DNA of 64,000 nt from Croceivirga sp. Lineage in GTDB: Bacteria; Bacteroidota; Bacteroidia; Flavobacteriales; Flavobacteriaceae. Shown here piece by piece: positions 9,438-16,464 of the stretch. Where the stretch lies: positions 1 through 64,000 of the forward strand of contig JANQRG010000042.1 of assembly GCA_028284665.1 (NCBI GenBank), written 5' to 3'. Each line of letters begins with the position of its first letter. Within the stretch, counting starts at the first letter, position 1. Under the pieces are notes generated by a model. The model saw only the letters and a program-made list of their open reading frames with translations. It had not been told where the DNA came from and made no database searches. A program made the translations under genes and the position numbers.

Positions 9438-10834
9438 TCAGTGTGAAAAATCCCTTCCCGATCGGTACGCTCGTAGGTATGAGAACCAAAATAATCCCGC
9501 TGTGCTTGTATAAGGTTTAAAGGCAGGCGCCGCGAGGTGTACGCATCAAAATAGGTTAGGGCATTGGAAAGTCCGGGCAGTGGGATGCCGTTGGTGGCAC
9601 CGTAGCTTACCAATTCCCGGGTAGCTTTTACCGTATTTTGTACTTTGCTCACGAAGGCCGGTGACAGCAGCAAGTTTTGCAATCCGGGTGCTGCTTTGTA
9701 GGCGTTTGTAATATCCGCCAGTAAGGCCGCTCTAATAATACAACCGGCACGCCAGATTTTGGCAATTTCACCCAGATCCAGCTCATAACCGTATTCCTTG
9801 CTGGCGTCGGCTAACTGATGCATGCCTTGTGCATACGCCATTATAAAACCAAAGTACAAGGCCTGTTCACAGCGATCCACTAAGGTCGATTTCACTACCT
9901 CTTCCGGGCTTGGGCGGTCATATTTTTCATCCGCCAGGATACGTTCTGCCTTAAGGGCGGATATCTCACGCATGCTTACTGCAATATCTATGGTAGGGAC
10001 CGGTATTCCCAGATCCATAGCGTTCTGAGAGGTCCATTTCCCGGTGCCTTTCTGTTTGGCTTTGTCGAGGATCATATCTACCAAATCACCGTTGGTAAGA
10101 TCATCTTTTTTCGCGAATATTTCTGAGGTGATCTCCACCAGAAAAGACTGTAATCGGCCGGCATTCCATGAAGTATAGGTAGTATGCAGTTCTTCATTAC
10201 TGAGTTTACCCGCTTTTTTCAGAATATCATAGATTTCCGAGGTGAGTTGCATCAACCCGTATTCGATACCGTTATGGACCATTTTCACGTAGTTACCTGC
10301 AGATTTTGGACCGAGATAAGAAACGCAAGGTTCACCTTCGTATTTAGCTGCAACAGCTTCGAAAATCGGTTTCACATATTGATACGCTTCTTTGGAACCT
10401 CCAGGCATAATGCTTGGGCCCAGGCGCGCTCCTTTTGCGCCTCCGGATACCCCGGCACCAAAAAAATGGATCCCTTTATCTTTTAAATAGGCTTCCCGTC
10501 GGTCCGTATCCGTAAAAAAGGAGTTTCCACCGTCAATAATGATATCTCCATCTTCCAGCAGTGGAAGCAAACTCTCAATTACCGCATCCACGATCTTCCC
10601 TGCAGGGACCAATAACATGATCTTCCTTGGTGTGGTCAATGCGTTCACAAAGACAGCAGCATCTTTGCTGGCATTGACTTTTTCCGGATTTCCCCCTTCT
10701 TCAATAAGGGCATTTACCTTTTCTTCATCGAGATCATTGCCAAAAGCGGTAAATCCGTTATCCGCTACGTTAAGAATAAAGTTCCGACCCATTACGCCCA
10801 GGCCTACCAGTCCAAAATCATATGTGTTTGACAT
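9425..10834 (-). CDS. gnd: 6-phosphogluconate dehydrogenase, decarboxylating
   Basis: Oxidises 6-phosphogluconate to ribulose 5-phosphate with NADP+ and CO2 release, third step of the oxidative pentose phosphate pathway. The Rossmann motif GLVGLGVMGRN is near residue 9, the substrate signature GVSGGAKGARLGPSIMPGG near 128, and the catalytic KMVHNGIEYG near 183. The C-terminal dimer tail with FHTEWE is present. At 469 residues it matches the long NADP-dependent class. It is transcribed divergently from zwf, 109 bp away, so the three enzymes of the branch sit together and may share a regulatory region. Confidence 0.97.
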   Translation of the reverse strand: MSNTYDFGLVGLGVMGRNFILNVADNGFTAFGNDLDEEKVNALIEEGGNPEKVNASKDAAVFVNALTTPRKIMLLVPAGKIVDAVIESLLPLLEDGDIIIDGGNSFFTDTDRREAYLKDKGIHFFGAGVSGGAKGARLGPSIMPGGSKEAYQYVKPIFEAVAAKYEGEPCVSYLGPKSAGNYVKMVHNGIEYGLMQLTSEIYDILKKAGKLSNEELHTTYTSWNAGRLQSFLVEITSEIFAKKDDLTNGDLVDMILDKAKQKGTGKWTSQNAMDLGIPVPTIDIAVSMREISALKAERILADEKYDRPSPEEVVKSTLVDRCEQALYFGFIMAYAQGMHQLADASKEYGYELDLGEIAKIWRAGCIIRAALLADITNAYKAAPGLQNLLLSPAFVSKVQNTVKATRELVSYGATNGIPLPGLSNALTYFDAYTSRRLPLNLIQAQRDYFGSHTYERTDREGIFHTEWEA

Positions 10835-10943
10835 ATTGAGGAGATTGAGTTGTTCGATAAGTGTACGCTAAGTAAGTGAATTCTGCAAATCCGTGCCTAA
10901 AATAAACGTTATATTCGTTACGCAACTCATGCTATAGTCGAAA

Positions 10944-12476
10944 ATGAAAAAAACGGACAATCAAATCCTGGTGATTTTTGGAGCTTCAGGCGATCTAACG
11001 GCACGTAAACTGGTGCCTGCTTTGTTCAATTTATATCTCGCCCGGCAGTTACCGGAAAATTTTGTCGTACTTGGTGCCAGCCGAAGTGATATGACCGATG
11101 AAGAGTTCCGAAGAAGGGTGGTATTGGAAAGCAGTTACCTGAAAAATAAGCTGGAGGATCTCAAAGACAATTATATCGCCAATTTCTCAGATCGGTTCTT
11201 TTATGAAGACCTTGGAGGTGATTATGATGTGGACTACAGTCGGCTTCGGAAACGTATTGAAGGCCTAAAGGATGAATTCAATACCTCCGGGAATATTATC
11301 TATTACTTGTCTACACCACCAACACTTTATCAAACGATCGCCAGGAATCTTGCTGAGGCGGGATTAAATACGCAAAATAATGGGTGGAAACGGTTAATTG
11401 TTGAAAAGCCGTTTGGATACAGCCTTGAAACCGCAAAAGAACTGAATACAGGATTACAGCAATACTTTGAAGAGCATCAGATTTACAGAATAGATCATTA
11501 TTTAGGGAAAGAAACCGTTCAGAATTTGCTGGTAACACGCTTTTCTAACAGCATATTTGAACCGCTTTGGAACCGAAACTACATTCACCATGTTGAAATT
11601 ACCAATGCGGAAAGTGTGGGGGTAGAGAAAAGAGGGGGCTATTACGATAAATCAGGCGCCTTACGGGATATGTTTCAAAACCATCTGCTTCAGATCGTTT
11701 CTTTGATAGTCATGGAACCCCCTATTAGCGATGCCCCGGAACACATACGGAACGAAAAGGTGAAGGCGCTGAAATCCTTGCGCATAATGAAGGATGATAA
11801 GACCTTGCATAACAATACGATCCGAGCGCAATACATGGCATCTCAAATTGAGGGGGGACAGGTGAAAGGGTACCGGGAAGAAGAAGGGGTAGATCCTGAA
11901 TCTACAACGGAAACTTACGCTGCGATCAAATTCTTTGTAGACAATTGGCGTTGGCGGGATGTCCCATTTTATGTGCGAACTGCTAAGCGTATGCCCACTA
12001 AAGTGACAGAGGCGGTCATTCATTTTAAAACACCGCATCACCAGATTTTTCAGGATTCAGGGATGAGCAGCAAAGACAATAAACTGGTAATTCGAATCCA
12101 ACCGGACGAAGGGATACTGATCAAGTTTGGGGTAAAAGTGCCGGGGCAGGGCTTTAAGGTAGAACGCGCTAATTTGGATTTTTCCTACTCCAGCCTTGCG
12201 GAAACCCATGTAATGGAAGCGTATGAACGCTTGCTTCTCGATGCTATGCAGGGTGATGCTACACTTTATGCCAGGGCAGATGAGGTAGAAGCCGCCTGGG
12301 AGTTTGTAGATCCTATTTTGGCGTATTGGAAAAATGGAAAAGACATACGCATGTACGGGTATGCAGCAGGGGTTTGGGGTCCTGAAAATGCAGATGAATT
12401 AATTGATGGCATCGGTTTTTGGCGTAACCCGGGTCCCAATCTTACCGATGATCCTGGGTTTTGTGTGATTTGTTAG
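10944..12476 (+). CDS. zwf: Glucose-6-phosphate 1-dehydrogenase
   Basis: First enzyme of the oxidative pentose phosphate pathway: glucose 6-phosphate + NADP+ to 6-phosphogluconolactone. Visible features: nucleotide motif GASGDLTARKL near residue 14, the conserved substrate/catalytic signature RIDHYLGKETVQN near 181, and VEKPFGYSLETA near 153. At 510 residues it has the usual bacterial length. The stop codon lies at the start of a heptamer tandem repeat. A weak TATATTCG (10910-10917) that could be a -7 element lies upstream. pgl follows 136 bp later on the same strand. Confidence 0.97.
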   Translation: MKKTDNQILVIFGASGDLTARKLVPALFNLYLARQLPENFVVLGASRSDMTDEEFRRRVVLESSYLKNKLEDLKDNYIANFSDRFFYEDLGGDYDVDYSRLRKRIEGLKDEFNTSGNIIYYLSTPPTLYQTIARNLAEAGLNTQNNGWKRLIVEKPFGYSLETAKELNTGLQQYFEEHQIYRIDHYLGKETVQNLLVTRFSNSIFEPLWNRNYIHHVEITNAESVGVEKRGGYYDKSGALRDMFQNHLLQIVSLIVMEPPISDAPEHIRNEKVKALKSLRIMKDDKTLHNNTIRAQYMASQIEGGQVKGYREEEGVDPESTTETYAAIKFFVDNWRWRDVPFYVRTAKRMPTKVTEAVIHFKTPHHQIFQDSGMSSKDNKLVIRIQPDEGILIKFGVKVPGQGFKVERANLDFSYSSLAETHVMEAYERLLLDAMQGDATLYARADEVEAAWEFVDPILAYWKNGKDIRMYGYAAGVWGPENADELIDGIGFWRNPGPNLTDDPGFCVIC

Positions 12477-12522
12477 GTGTTAGGTGTTAGGTGTTGGTGA
12501 TGGATGATGGATGATGGATGAT
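12473..12522 (+). repeat. Heptamer tandem repeats at the end of zwf
   Basis: Three exact TTAGGTG units (12473-12493) are followed by a degenerate unit and about three TGGATGA units. The first unit includes the zwf stop codon. Simple slippage-type repeats like this can vary in copy number; here changes would alter only the zwf-pgl spacer. Confidence 0.8.
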
Positions 12523-12612
12523 GAAATTTGAGTATTTTTACTAGTCCAGGCGGGAAAAACAATAAGGGGTGCTACTATTTTCACCCACTGTCAGGAACGA
12601 GACCTCATTAGT

Positions 12613-13326
12613 ATGGAGCTTAGAAAGTGTAAAGACAAGAACGAAGTTGCTCAGGCGTTTGCAGCCTATTTTGCGGCCTTAGTAGCTGATTCCACGGTTT
12701 TTCATGTTGCCCTTTCCGGAGGGTCTACGCCCAAGGTGGTTTTTGATTTGCTAGCAGCTGAATACAGCTCAAAAATTGATTGGAAAAAGATCCATTTCTA
12801 CTGGGGAGATGAGCGTTGCGTACCTCCGATTAACGAGCAAAGTAACTACAAAATGACCGTGGAACATTTGTTCTCTAAAATTGCAATACCCCGAGAAAAC
12901 ATCCACCGCATTTTAGGGGAAAGGGATCCCACTGGTGAAGCTATGCGCTATGCTAATTTGTTAGAAATTTATTTGGATAGGGTCGCGGGCATTCCACAAT
13001 TTGACCTGGTAATGTTGGGTATGGGCGACGATGGCCATACGGCTTCTATATTTCCCCATCAGATTGCGCTTTGGGAGAGCAAAGATCATTGTGTGGTAGC
13101 CACTCACCCGGACTCAGGCCAAAAAAGGGTTTCCATCAATGGTCACGTTATCAATACAGCTAAAGCGGTTGCGTTTTTGGTCACAGGGGCCAACAAGGCG
13201 GAAAAAGTAGACGAAATCCTAAATAAAAAAGAAGGTTTTAAAAAGTACCCGGCGTCCCTGGTACAACCCGATTCCGGTGAATTACTATGGTTTTTAGATG
13301 CGGAGGCAGCTGCACTACTGGATTAG
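12613..13326 (+). CDS. pgl: 6-phosphogluconolactonase
   Basis: Hydrolyses 6-phosphogluconolactone to 6-phosphogluconate, the second oxidative pentose phosphate step. The 237-residue protein is of the DevB/NagB-like class: the phosphate-binding VALSGGSTPKVVFDLL near residue 35, the FYWGDERCVP signature near 62, and LVMLGMGDDGHTASIFP near 137 with the catalytic His. It is downstream of zwf in the same direction and probably in one operon, with gnd divergent, completing the branch. It ends 5 bp from the convergent thioesterase gene. Confidence 0.95.
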   Translation: MELRKCKDKNEVAQAFAAYFAALVADSTVFHVALSGGSTPKVVFDLLAAEYSSKIDWKKIHFYWGDERCVPPINEQSNYKMTVEHLFSKIAIPRENIHRILGERDPTGEAMRYANLLEIYLDRVAGIPQFDLVMLGMGDDGHTASIFPHQIALWESKDHCVVATHPDSGQKRVSINGHVINTAKAVAFLVTGANKAEKVDEILNKKEGFKKYPASLVQPDSGELLWFLDAEAAALLD

Positions 13327-13331
13327 ATTGA

Positions 13332-13877
13332 TCAGTCCAGGTCCAACTTCACGTTTTCCCCTTCTAGAAACTCAAGGTATTCCTTGATCTTTTGCTTTTT
13401 GCTATCGTATTTGGAATCCCTTTTAACTACCGCCATCTTTCGCTCTACACTTCGGGCAAATCGCCGTAGCCCCTGTTTATCGGTTATGAGCAGTCCGGGA
13501 ACGGGGGTGTTTTTACCGTTTTTATCTTTCGCTACCATCGTCAAATAGGAAGAATTACAGTGTTTCGTTGCTCCTGTAGTCACATTTTCCGATTCCACAC
13601 GTACCCCTACGACCATAGAAGTCCGCCCGGTATAGTTGATAGACGCCTTCAAGGTCACCAATTCTCCAACCTCAATAGGGTTAAGAAAATCTACCCGGTT
13701 AACCGAGGCTGTAACGCAATAACACTGGGAGTGTTTGCTTGCGCAAGCAAATGCAATTTGGTCCATGAGGTTTAAGATATAGCCGCCATGTACTTTACCT
13801 CCAAAATTGGAGTGGGAGGGAAGCATTAATTCGGTTATGGCTACCCGGGATTCCTTTGCGGTCTTAAACTTTTTCAT
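13332..13877 (-). CDS. Hotdog-fold acyl-CoA thioesterase (YciA/BFIT type)
   Basis: A 181-residue cytosolic hotdog protein expected to hydrolyse acyl-CoA thioesters. It opens with a substrate-pocket segment containing NFGGKVHGGYILNLMDQIAF (residues about 24-43), the Asp/His-containing signature of hexameric YciA/ACOT thioesterases, followed by TASVNRVDFLNPIEVGELVT. The last 50 residues are a charged tail (RKMAVVKRDSKYDSKKQK). Acyl specificity is unknown. Its first 59 coding bases and 29 upstream bases are duplicated 1.75 kb away at 15574-15661, marking this start region as an integration or duplication point. Confidence 0.88.
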   Translation of the reverse strand: MKKFKTAKESRVAITELMLPSHSNFGGKVHGGYILNLMDQIAFACASKHSQCYCVTASVNRVDFLNPIEVGELVTLKASINYTGRTSMVVGVRVESENVTTGATKHCNSSYLTMVAKDKNGKNTPVPGLLITDKQGLRRFARSVERKMAVVKRDSKYDSKKQKIKEYLEFLEGENVKLDLD

Positions 13878-13906
13878 ATTTTTTGTTAGATTTGAACGTT
13901 CCCCTC
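13819..13906. repeat. Direct repeat, copy 1 (thioesterase 5' end)
   Basis: This 88-bp segment matches 15574-15661 with three mismatches, all in the last 19 bp; the first 69 bp (13819-13887) are identical. It covers the start of the thioesterase gene and its leader. The two copies bracket the AT-rich island. Confidence 0.93.
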
Positions 13907-14261
13907 CGGAAAGAAGGCGTAGTGTTACACTTTTTTAGGACACCTCTAAATTCCACAATTTTTTATTTATTGACTCTGCTTTTTCAGTAGAATCTTCATC
14001 AGGTTTTGATCTGAATTCCCTGGGTGATTTCTTTTTGGAGTTGTTTTAATAATCTACTAATTAATCAGTTAGTCCAATAAGAATTAAGAGGGTGTGAAAT
14101 CAATTTTGAATGATTCGAAGTGTTAAAATTCGAGAACTGTTGTGCAATTCAGCCAATAAATCTGACGAATTAATAGAAAATAATCATTAATTGAAGAAAA
14201 AATTAATAATATATTTAGATTATTTACTCTATATTTAGATGATAATTTAAATCATTAGGAT
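13907..14261. other. AT-rich intergenic region upstream of the island lipoprotein
   Basis: A 355-bp stretch clearly richer in A and T than the flanking backbone, with no ORF I would call. It must hold the rightward promoter of the lipoprotein gene; the leftward thioesterase promoter could also lie here. Two exact copies of ATATTTAGAT (14211-14220, 14231-14240) lie 20 bp apart, two helical turns, 21 bp before the lipoprotein ATG. They may be an operator or chance in AT-rich DNA. Confidence 0.5.
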
Positions 14262-15158
14262 ATGAAACACTGCAAAAGAGCTTTATCATTCATTCTTTTT
14301 TTTGGTCTGATTTTGTCATGTAGCAATAGTAATATTGAACATTTTGAAGCTCAGGAAAATCAACTTAATTATCCACAGCTAACTGCAAATTTGGACAAGA
14401 GGATAGATGCATTTATGCCTTACTTCCAGAATCAAGAAGCAATGTTTTCTGCTTTGGTACCATCAGAATATGGTAATTCATCCAAAGGGTCAAATGCGTA
14501 TAACGTTGTGACTATTCGTATTGATACTGCTATTGAGGTTAAATATCACAAGTCGGATATTTCAGATATATACAATGATAAACAGAAAAATTTTCTACTG
14601 GACTATTTTAATGAAGCAGCAAATGCCGAAGGAAGTGAATTATTGGATATAATATCATCGTATAAGAAAGCTTTGGATTCAAATTCATTTTCAGAGGAAG
14701 AATATCAGCAAGTCTTTTTCATTTTGGATTCAGCAGAAAAAACCGTAATTTCTATTGAACAAGCTTTACGGGAATCTGCAACCTCAAAAAAAGACAATGG
14801 AATAACTTCCAAGAATAATTGTTTTTGGGATTGCATGGCAGGAAAAGGAAAAGAAATATCTCGTGGTATGGTTGGAGGGGCAATTAGCGGTGCCGTAGTA
14901 GGCGGAGTATTAGGTGCTGGCGGCGGCACTGTAGTTTTTCCAATTCTTGGTACTGCTACTGGTGCCGTGGCTGGTGCAGTATTTGGAGGTGCAGAGGGTG
15001 CTATGTACGGAGCTACAACAGCAGCTTTATGGGCTACTACTGATTGTGCAATCAAATGTGGTCAAACCGGTGGACTTGGAGGTGCAGGAGGTTGTTCACG
15101 AGTAACAGAACCGATTGGAAATACAGGAAATAGCATGATATTTCAGGTATGTAATTAA
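14262..15158 (+). CDS. Glycine-zipper lipoprotein with paired CX3C motifs, unknown family
   Basis: A 298-residue protein I cannot assign to a named family. Residues 1-20 are a lipoprotein signal ending LILSC, so Cys20 should be acylated. Residues 21-180 are soluble, helical and acidic. Residues about 201-260 form a glycine-zipper membrane-like region with repeated GxxxG (for example GAISGAVVGGVLGAGGG, then GTATGAVAGAVFGGAEG). The zipper is flanked by two CX3C pairs, CFWDC (187-191) and CAIKC (262-266), with Cys278 and Cys297 beyond. Glycine zippers occur in pore-forming peptides, bacteriocins and envelope-spanning proteins. The next gene, 12 bp on, encodes a small two-TM protein. A toxin/immunity pair is one reading; an envelope structural lipoprotein is another. 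Confidence 0.75.
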   Translation: MKHCKRALSFILFFGLILSCSNSNIEHFEAQENQLNYPQLTANLDKRIDAFMPYFQNQEAMFSALVPSEYGNSSKGSNAYNVVTIRIDTAIEVKYHKSDISDIYNDKQKNFLLDYFNEAANAEGSELLDIISSYKKALDSNSFSEEEYQQVFFILDSAEKTVISIEQALRESATSKKDNGITSKNNCFWDCMAGKGKEISRGMVGGAISGAVVGGVLGAGGGTVVFPILGTATGAVAGAVFGGAEGAMYGATTAALWATTDCAIKCGQTGGLGGAGGCSRVTEPIGNTGNSMIFQVCN

Positions 15159-15170
15159 TAGATAAATGCA

Positions 15171-15419
15171 ATGGATAGTTTTAAAAGTTTTCTAAGAAAA
15201 AATTTTTATCTAATAAGAGCTTTTTTGTTAGTGTTTTGTACCATAGTGTTTTTATACATGCTTTATTTTTATGACAAAGAGTTTTCAATTGATAGTATCT
15301 ATAATTATTTGACTGATTATCGAATGTATTTAGCACTTATTTTTTCTGTTATTGGTGCGTTGCTGGTAGGTAACACACTCTTTAATAAAAAAAACATTGA
15401 AAATTTCACTTCCTTGTAG
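15171..15419 (+). CDS. Small two-TM membrane protein, possible partner of the glycine-zipper lipoprotein
   Basis: An 82-residue protein with a basic N-terminus and two predicted TM helices (about 13-33 and 52-68) joined by a short polar loop with DKEFSIDSIYNYLTDY. No family recognised. It starts 12 bp after the glycine-zipper lipoprotein and shares its AT-rich composition, so the two are probably co-transcribed and acquired together. Size and topology fit immunity-type proteins or a helper subunit, but this rests on context alone. Confidence 0.6.
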   Translation: MDSFKSFLRKNFYLIRAFLLVFCTIVFLYMLYFYDKEFSIDSIYNYLTDYRMYLALIFSVIGALLVGNTLFNKKNIENFTSL

Positions 15420-15573
15420 ATGGAGAGGATTAAATCTTTATTCGCAAAAGGCAATTAAGTGAGTATATTCTTGCTAAACGGTTCTGATACTTTAGGCATG
15501 ATAGTTGAATTATAAATTATCAGGAAGTGTCGGTGTTGAGGCAACAACTTAAGAAACAAGTTGGAGAAGGGAA

Positions 15574-15661
15574 GGAAGCATTAATTCGGTTATGGCTACC
15601 CGGGATTCCTTTGCGGTCTTAAACTTTTTCATATTTTTTGTTGGATTTAAACATTCCCCTC
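15574..15661. repeat. Direct repeat, copy 2 (truncated thioesterase start)
   Basis: Second copy of the 88-bp repeat. On the minus strand 15632-15574 encodes the first 19-20 residues of the thioesterase (MKKFKTAKESRVAITELML) and then runs into unrelated sequence, so it is a gene fragment without function. Its 3' end overlaps the left inverted repeat of the DUF559 unit. Confidence 0.93.
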
Positions 15662-15687
15662 TAAAAAGAGGGGAGAAAGGGGTGTGT
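15654..15687. repeat. Left terminal inverted repeat of the DUF559 unit
   Basis: A 34-nt end containing an internal hairpin (7-bp stem 15656-15662 with 15667-15673, AAAA loop) followed by agaaaggggtgtgt. Its reverse complement has the same order of blocks as the right end at 16063-16096: ACACC, C/T-rich stretch, hairpin, GGGAA. Confidence 0.65.
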
Positions 15688-15692
15688 AAAAT

Positions 15693-16089
15693 ATGATTAT
15701 CAAATATAATCCAAAGCTAAAGGAGCTGCCCGCCAATTAAGAAATAACGCTACAAAATCTGAAATTAGGCTATGGCAACGATTAAAGCGAGACCAAATGT
15801 ATGGGTATGATTTTCACAGACAAAAACCCATAGATGAATACATTGTAGACTTTTTCAGCAACAAACTTAGACTGGCCATTGAATTGGATGGCTATTCTCA
15901 CGAAATAACTGAGGTTTGGGAAAAAGATGTCAAGAAAACCAGGCGGTTAAATGAATTGGTATAAGTGTTCTTAGGTTTTCCGATTATCAGGTAATGAGCG
16001 ATATCCGAAACGTACTTTTAGTAATCGAGGACTATATTTTGAAGTATGAAGAAAATGATAAGACACCTCCCTCAATCCCTCCTTTCTAG
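15693..16089 (+). pseudogene. DUF559 (Vsr/restriction-endonuclease-like) gene, two frameshifts
   Basis: The translation starts MIIKYNPKLKEL, then needs a shift near 15737 to continue ARQLRNNATKSEIRLWQRL and then MYGYDFHRQKPIDEYIVDFF and LRLAIELDGYSH. A second shift near 15959 is needed (one base missing in ttg-gta-taa, where relatives read LGISVLRF) to continue SDYQVMSDIRNVLLVIEDYI and stop at 16089. This is the DUF559 endonuclease-like fold, about 125 residues, with the D...ELDG core visible. Function is unknown; the fold suggests a nuclease. Two frameshifts make it inactive unless they are sequencing errors. It lies between hairpin inverted repeats. Confidence 0.85.
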
Positions 16090-16096
16090 GAGGGAA
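16063..16096. repeat. Right terminal inverted repeat of the DUF559 unit
   Basis: Contains an 8-bp-stem hairpin (16076-16083 with 16088-16095, TTCT loop) preceded by acacctccctcaa. It is the imperfect inverted counterpart of 15654-15687 and overlaps the end of the DUF559 reading frame. Confidence 0.65.
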
Positions 16097-16098
16097 GC

Positions 16099-16464
16099 TT
16101 AGTTTCTGAAATGAGGAGATTTTTCCTGGATGACATCGATGATAAAATATTTGGTGTCGCCCCACCAAAAGAAAGTCGCATAGCGCTCCTCGTAGGTCAC
16201 CTTAACGTACTGTCCCTGATATTCCTTTAACTTCTTAATAATCTCTTCTTCCGAATCCAGCACCGAAAAGGTAAAGATCTGGGCCCCGGAAATCCCCTGG
16301 CTGATCTCTCCTTCCCAGGTTTTCGCCAAGACCCCTTTTCTACTGAATTTTATCAATTCGCCGGACCGGTAGCCTTCACTGAACGGGACATAATATACAA
16401 AGGCAAAATAGGCGGCAATTCCGAGCAGCAGGACAGAAATTGCTATAAAAAGTACTTTTCGCAT
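16099..16464 (-). CDS. Small membrane-anchored conserved protein downstream of rmuC
   Basis: A 121-residue protein with one N-terminal TM helix (about 4-27), then an outward-facing domain with FSVLDSEEEIIKKLKEYQGQYVKVTYEERY and FFWWGDTKYFIIDVI. I recognise no characterised family; it resembles short flavobacterial proteins, some apparently mislabelled as 6-phosphogluconate dehydrogenase. Its ATG shares one base with the rmuC stop (TAATG), implying translational coupling with rmuC. Its 3' end abuts the DUF559 unit. Confidence 0.65.
   Translation of the reverse strand: MRKVLFIAISVLLLGIAAYFAFVYYVPFSEGYRSGELIKFSRKGVLAKTWEGEISQGISGAQIFTFSVLDSEEEIIKKLKEYQGQYVKVTYEERYATFFWWGDTKYFIIDVIQEKSPHFRN

Noticed and set aside
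13896-13931. Remnant of a second DUF559-type inverted repeat beside the thioesterase
   Set aside because: TTCCCCTCCGGAAAG resembles the left end at 15654, but the hairpin partner is degenerate and no DUF559 sequence follows. It is explained by the direct repeat.
14705-15055. Long minus-strand ORF inside the glycine-zipper gene
   Set aside because: Its Pro/Ala-rich translation is the antisense shadow of the Gly/Ala codons of the lipoprotein; no leader or motif.
15421-15459. Twelve-codon ORF after the two-TM gene
   Set aside because: Too short, no conserved motif, no clear initiation context.
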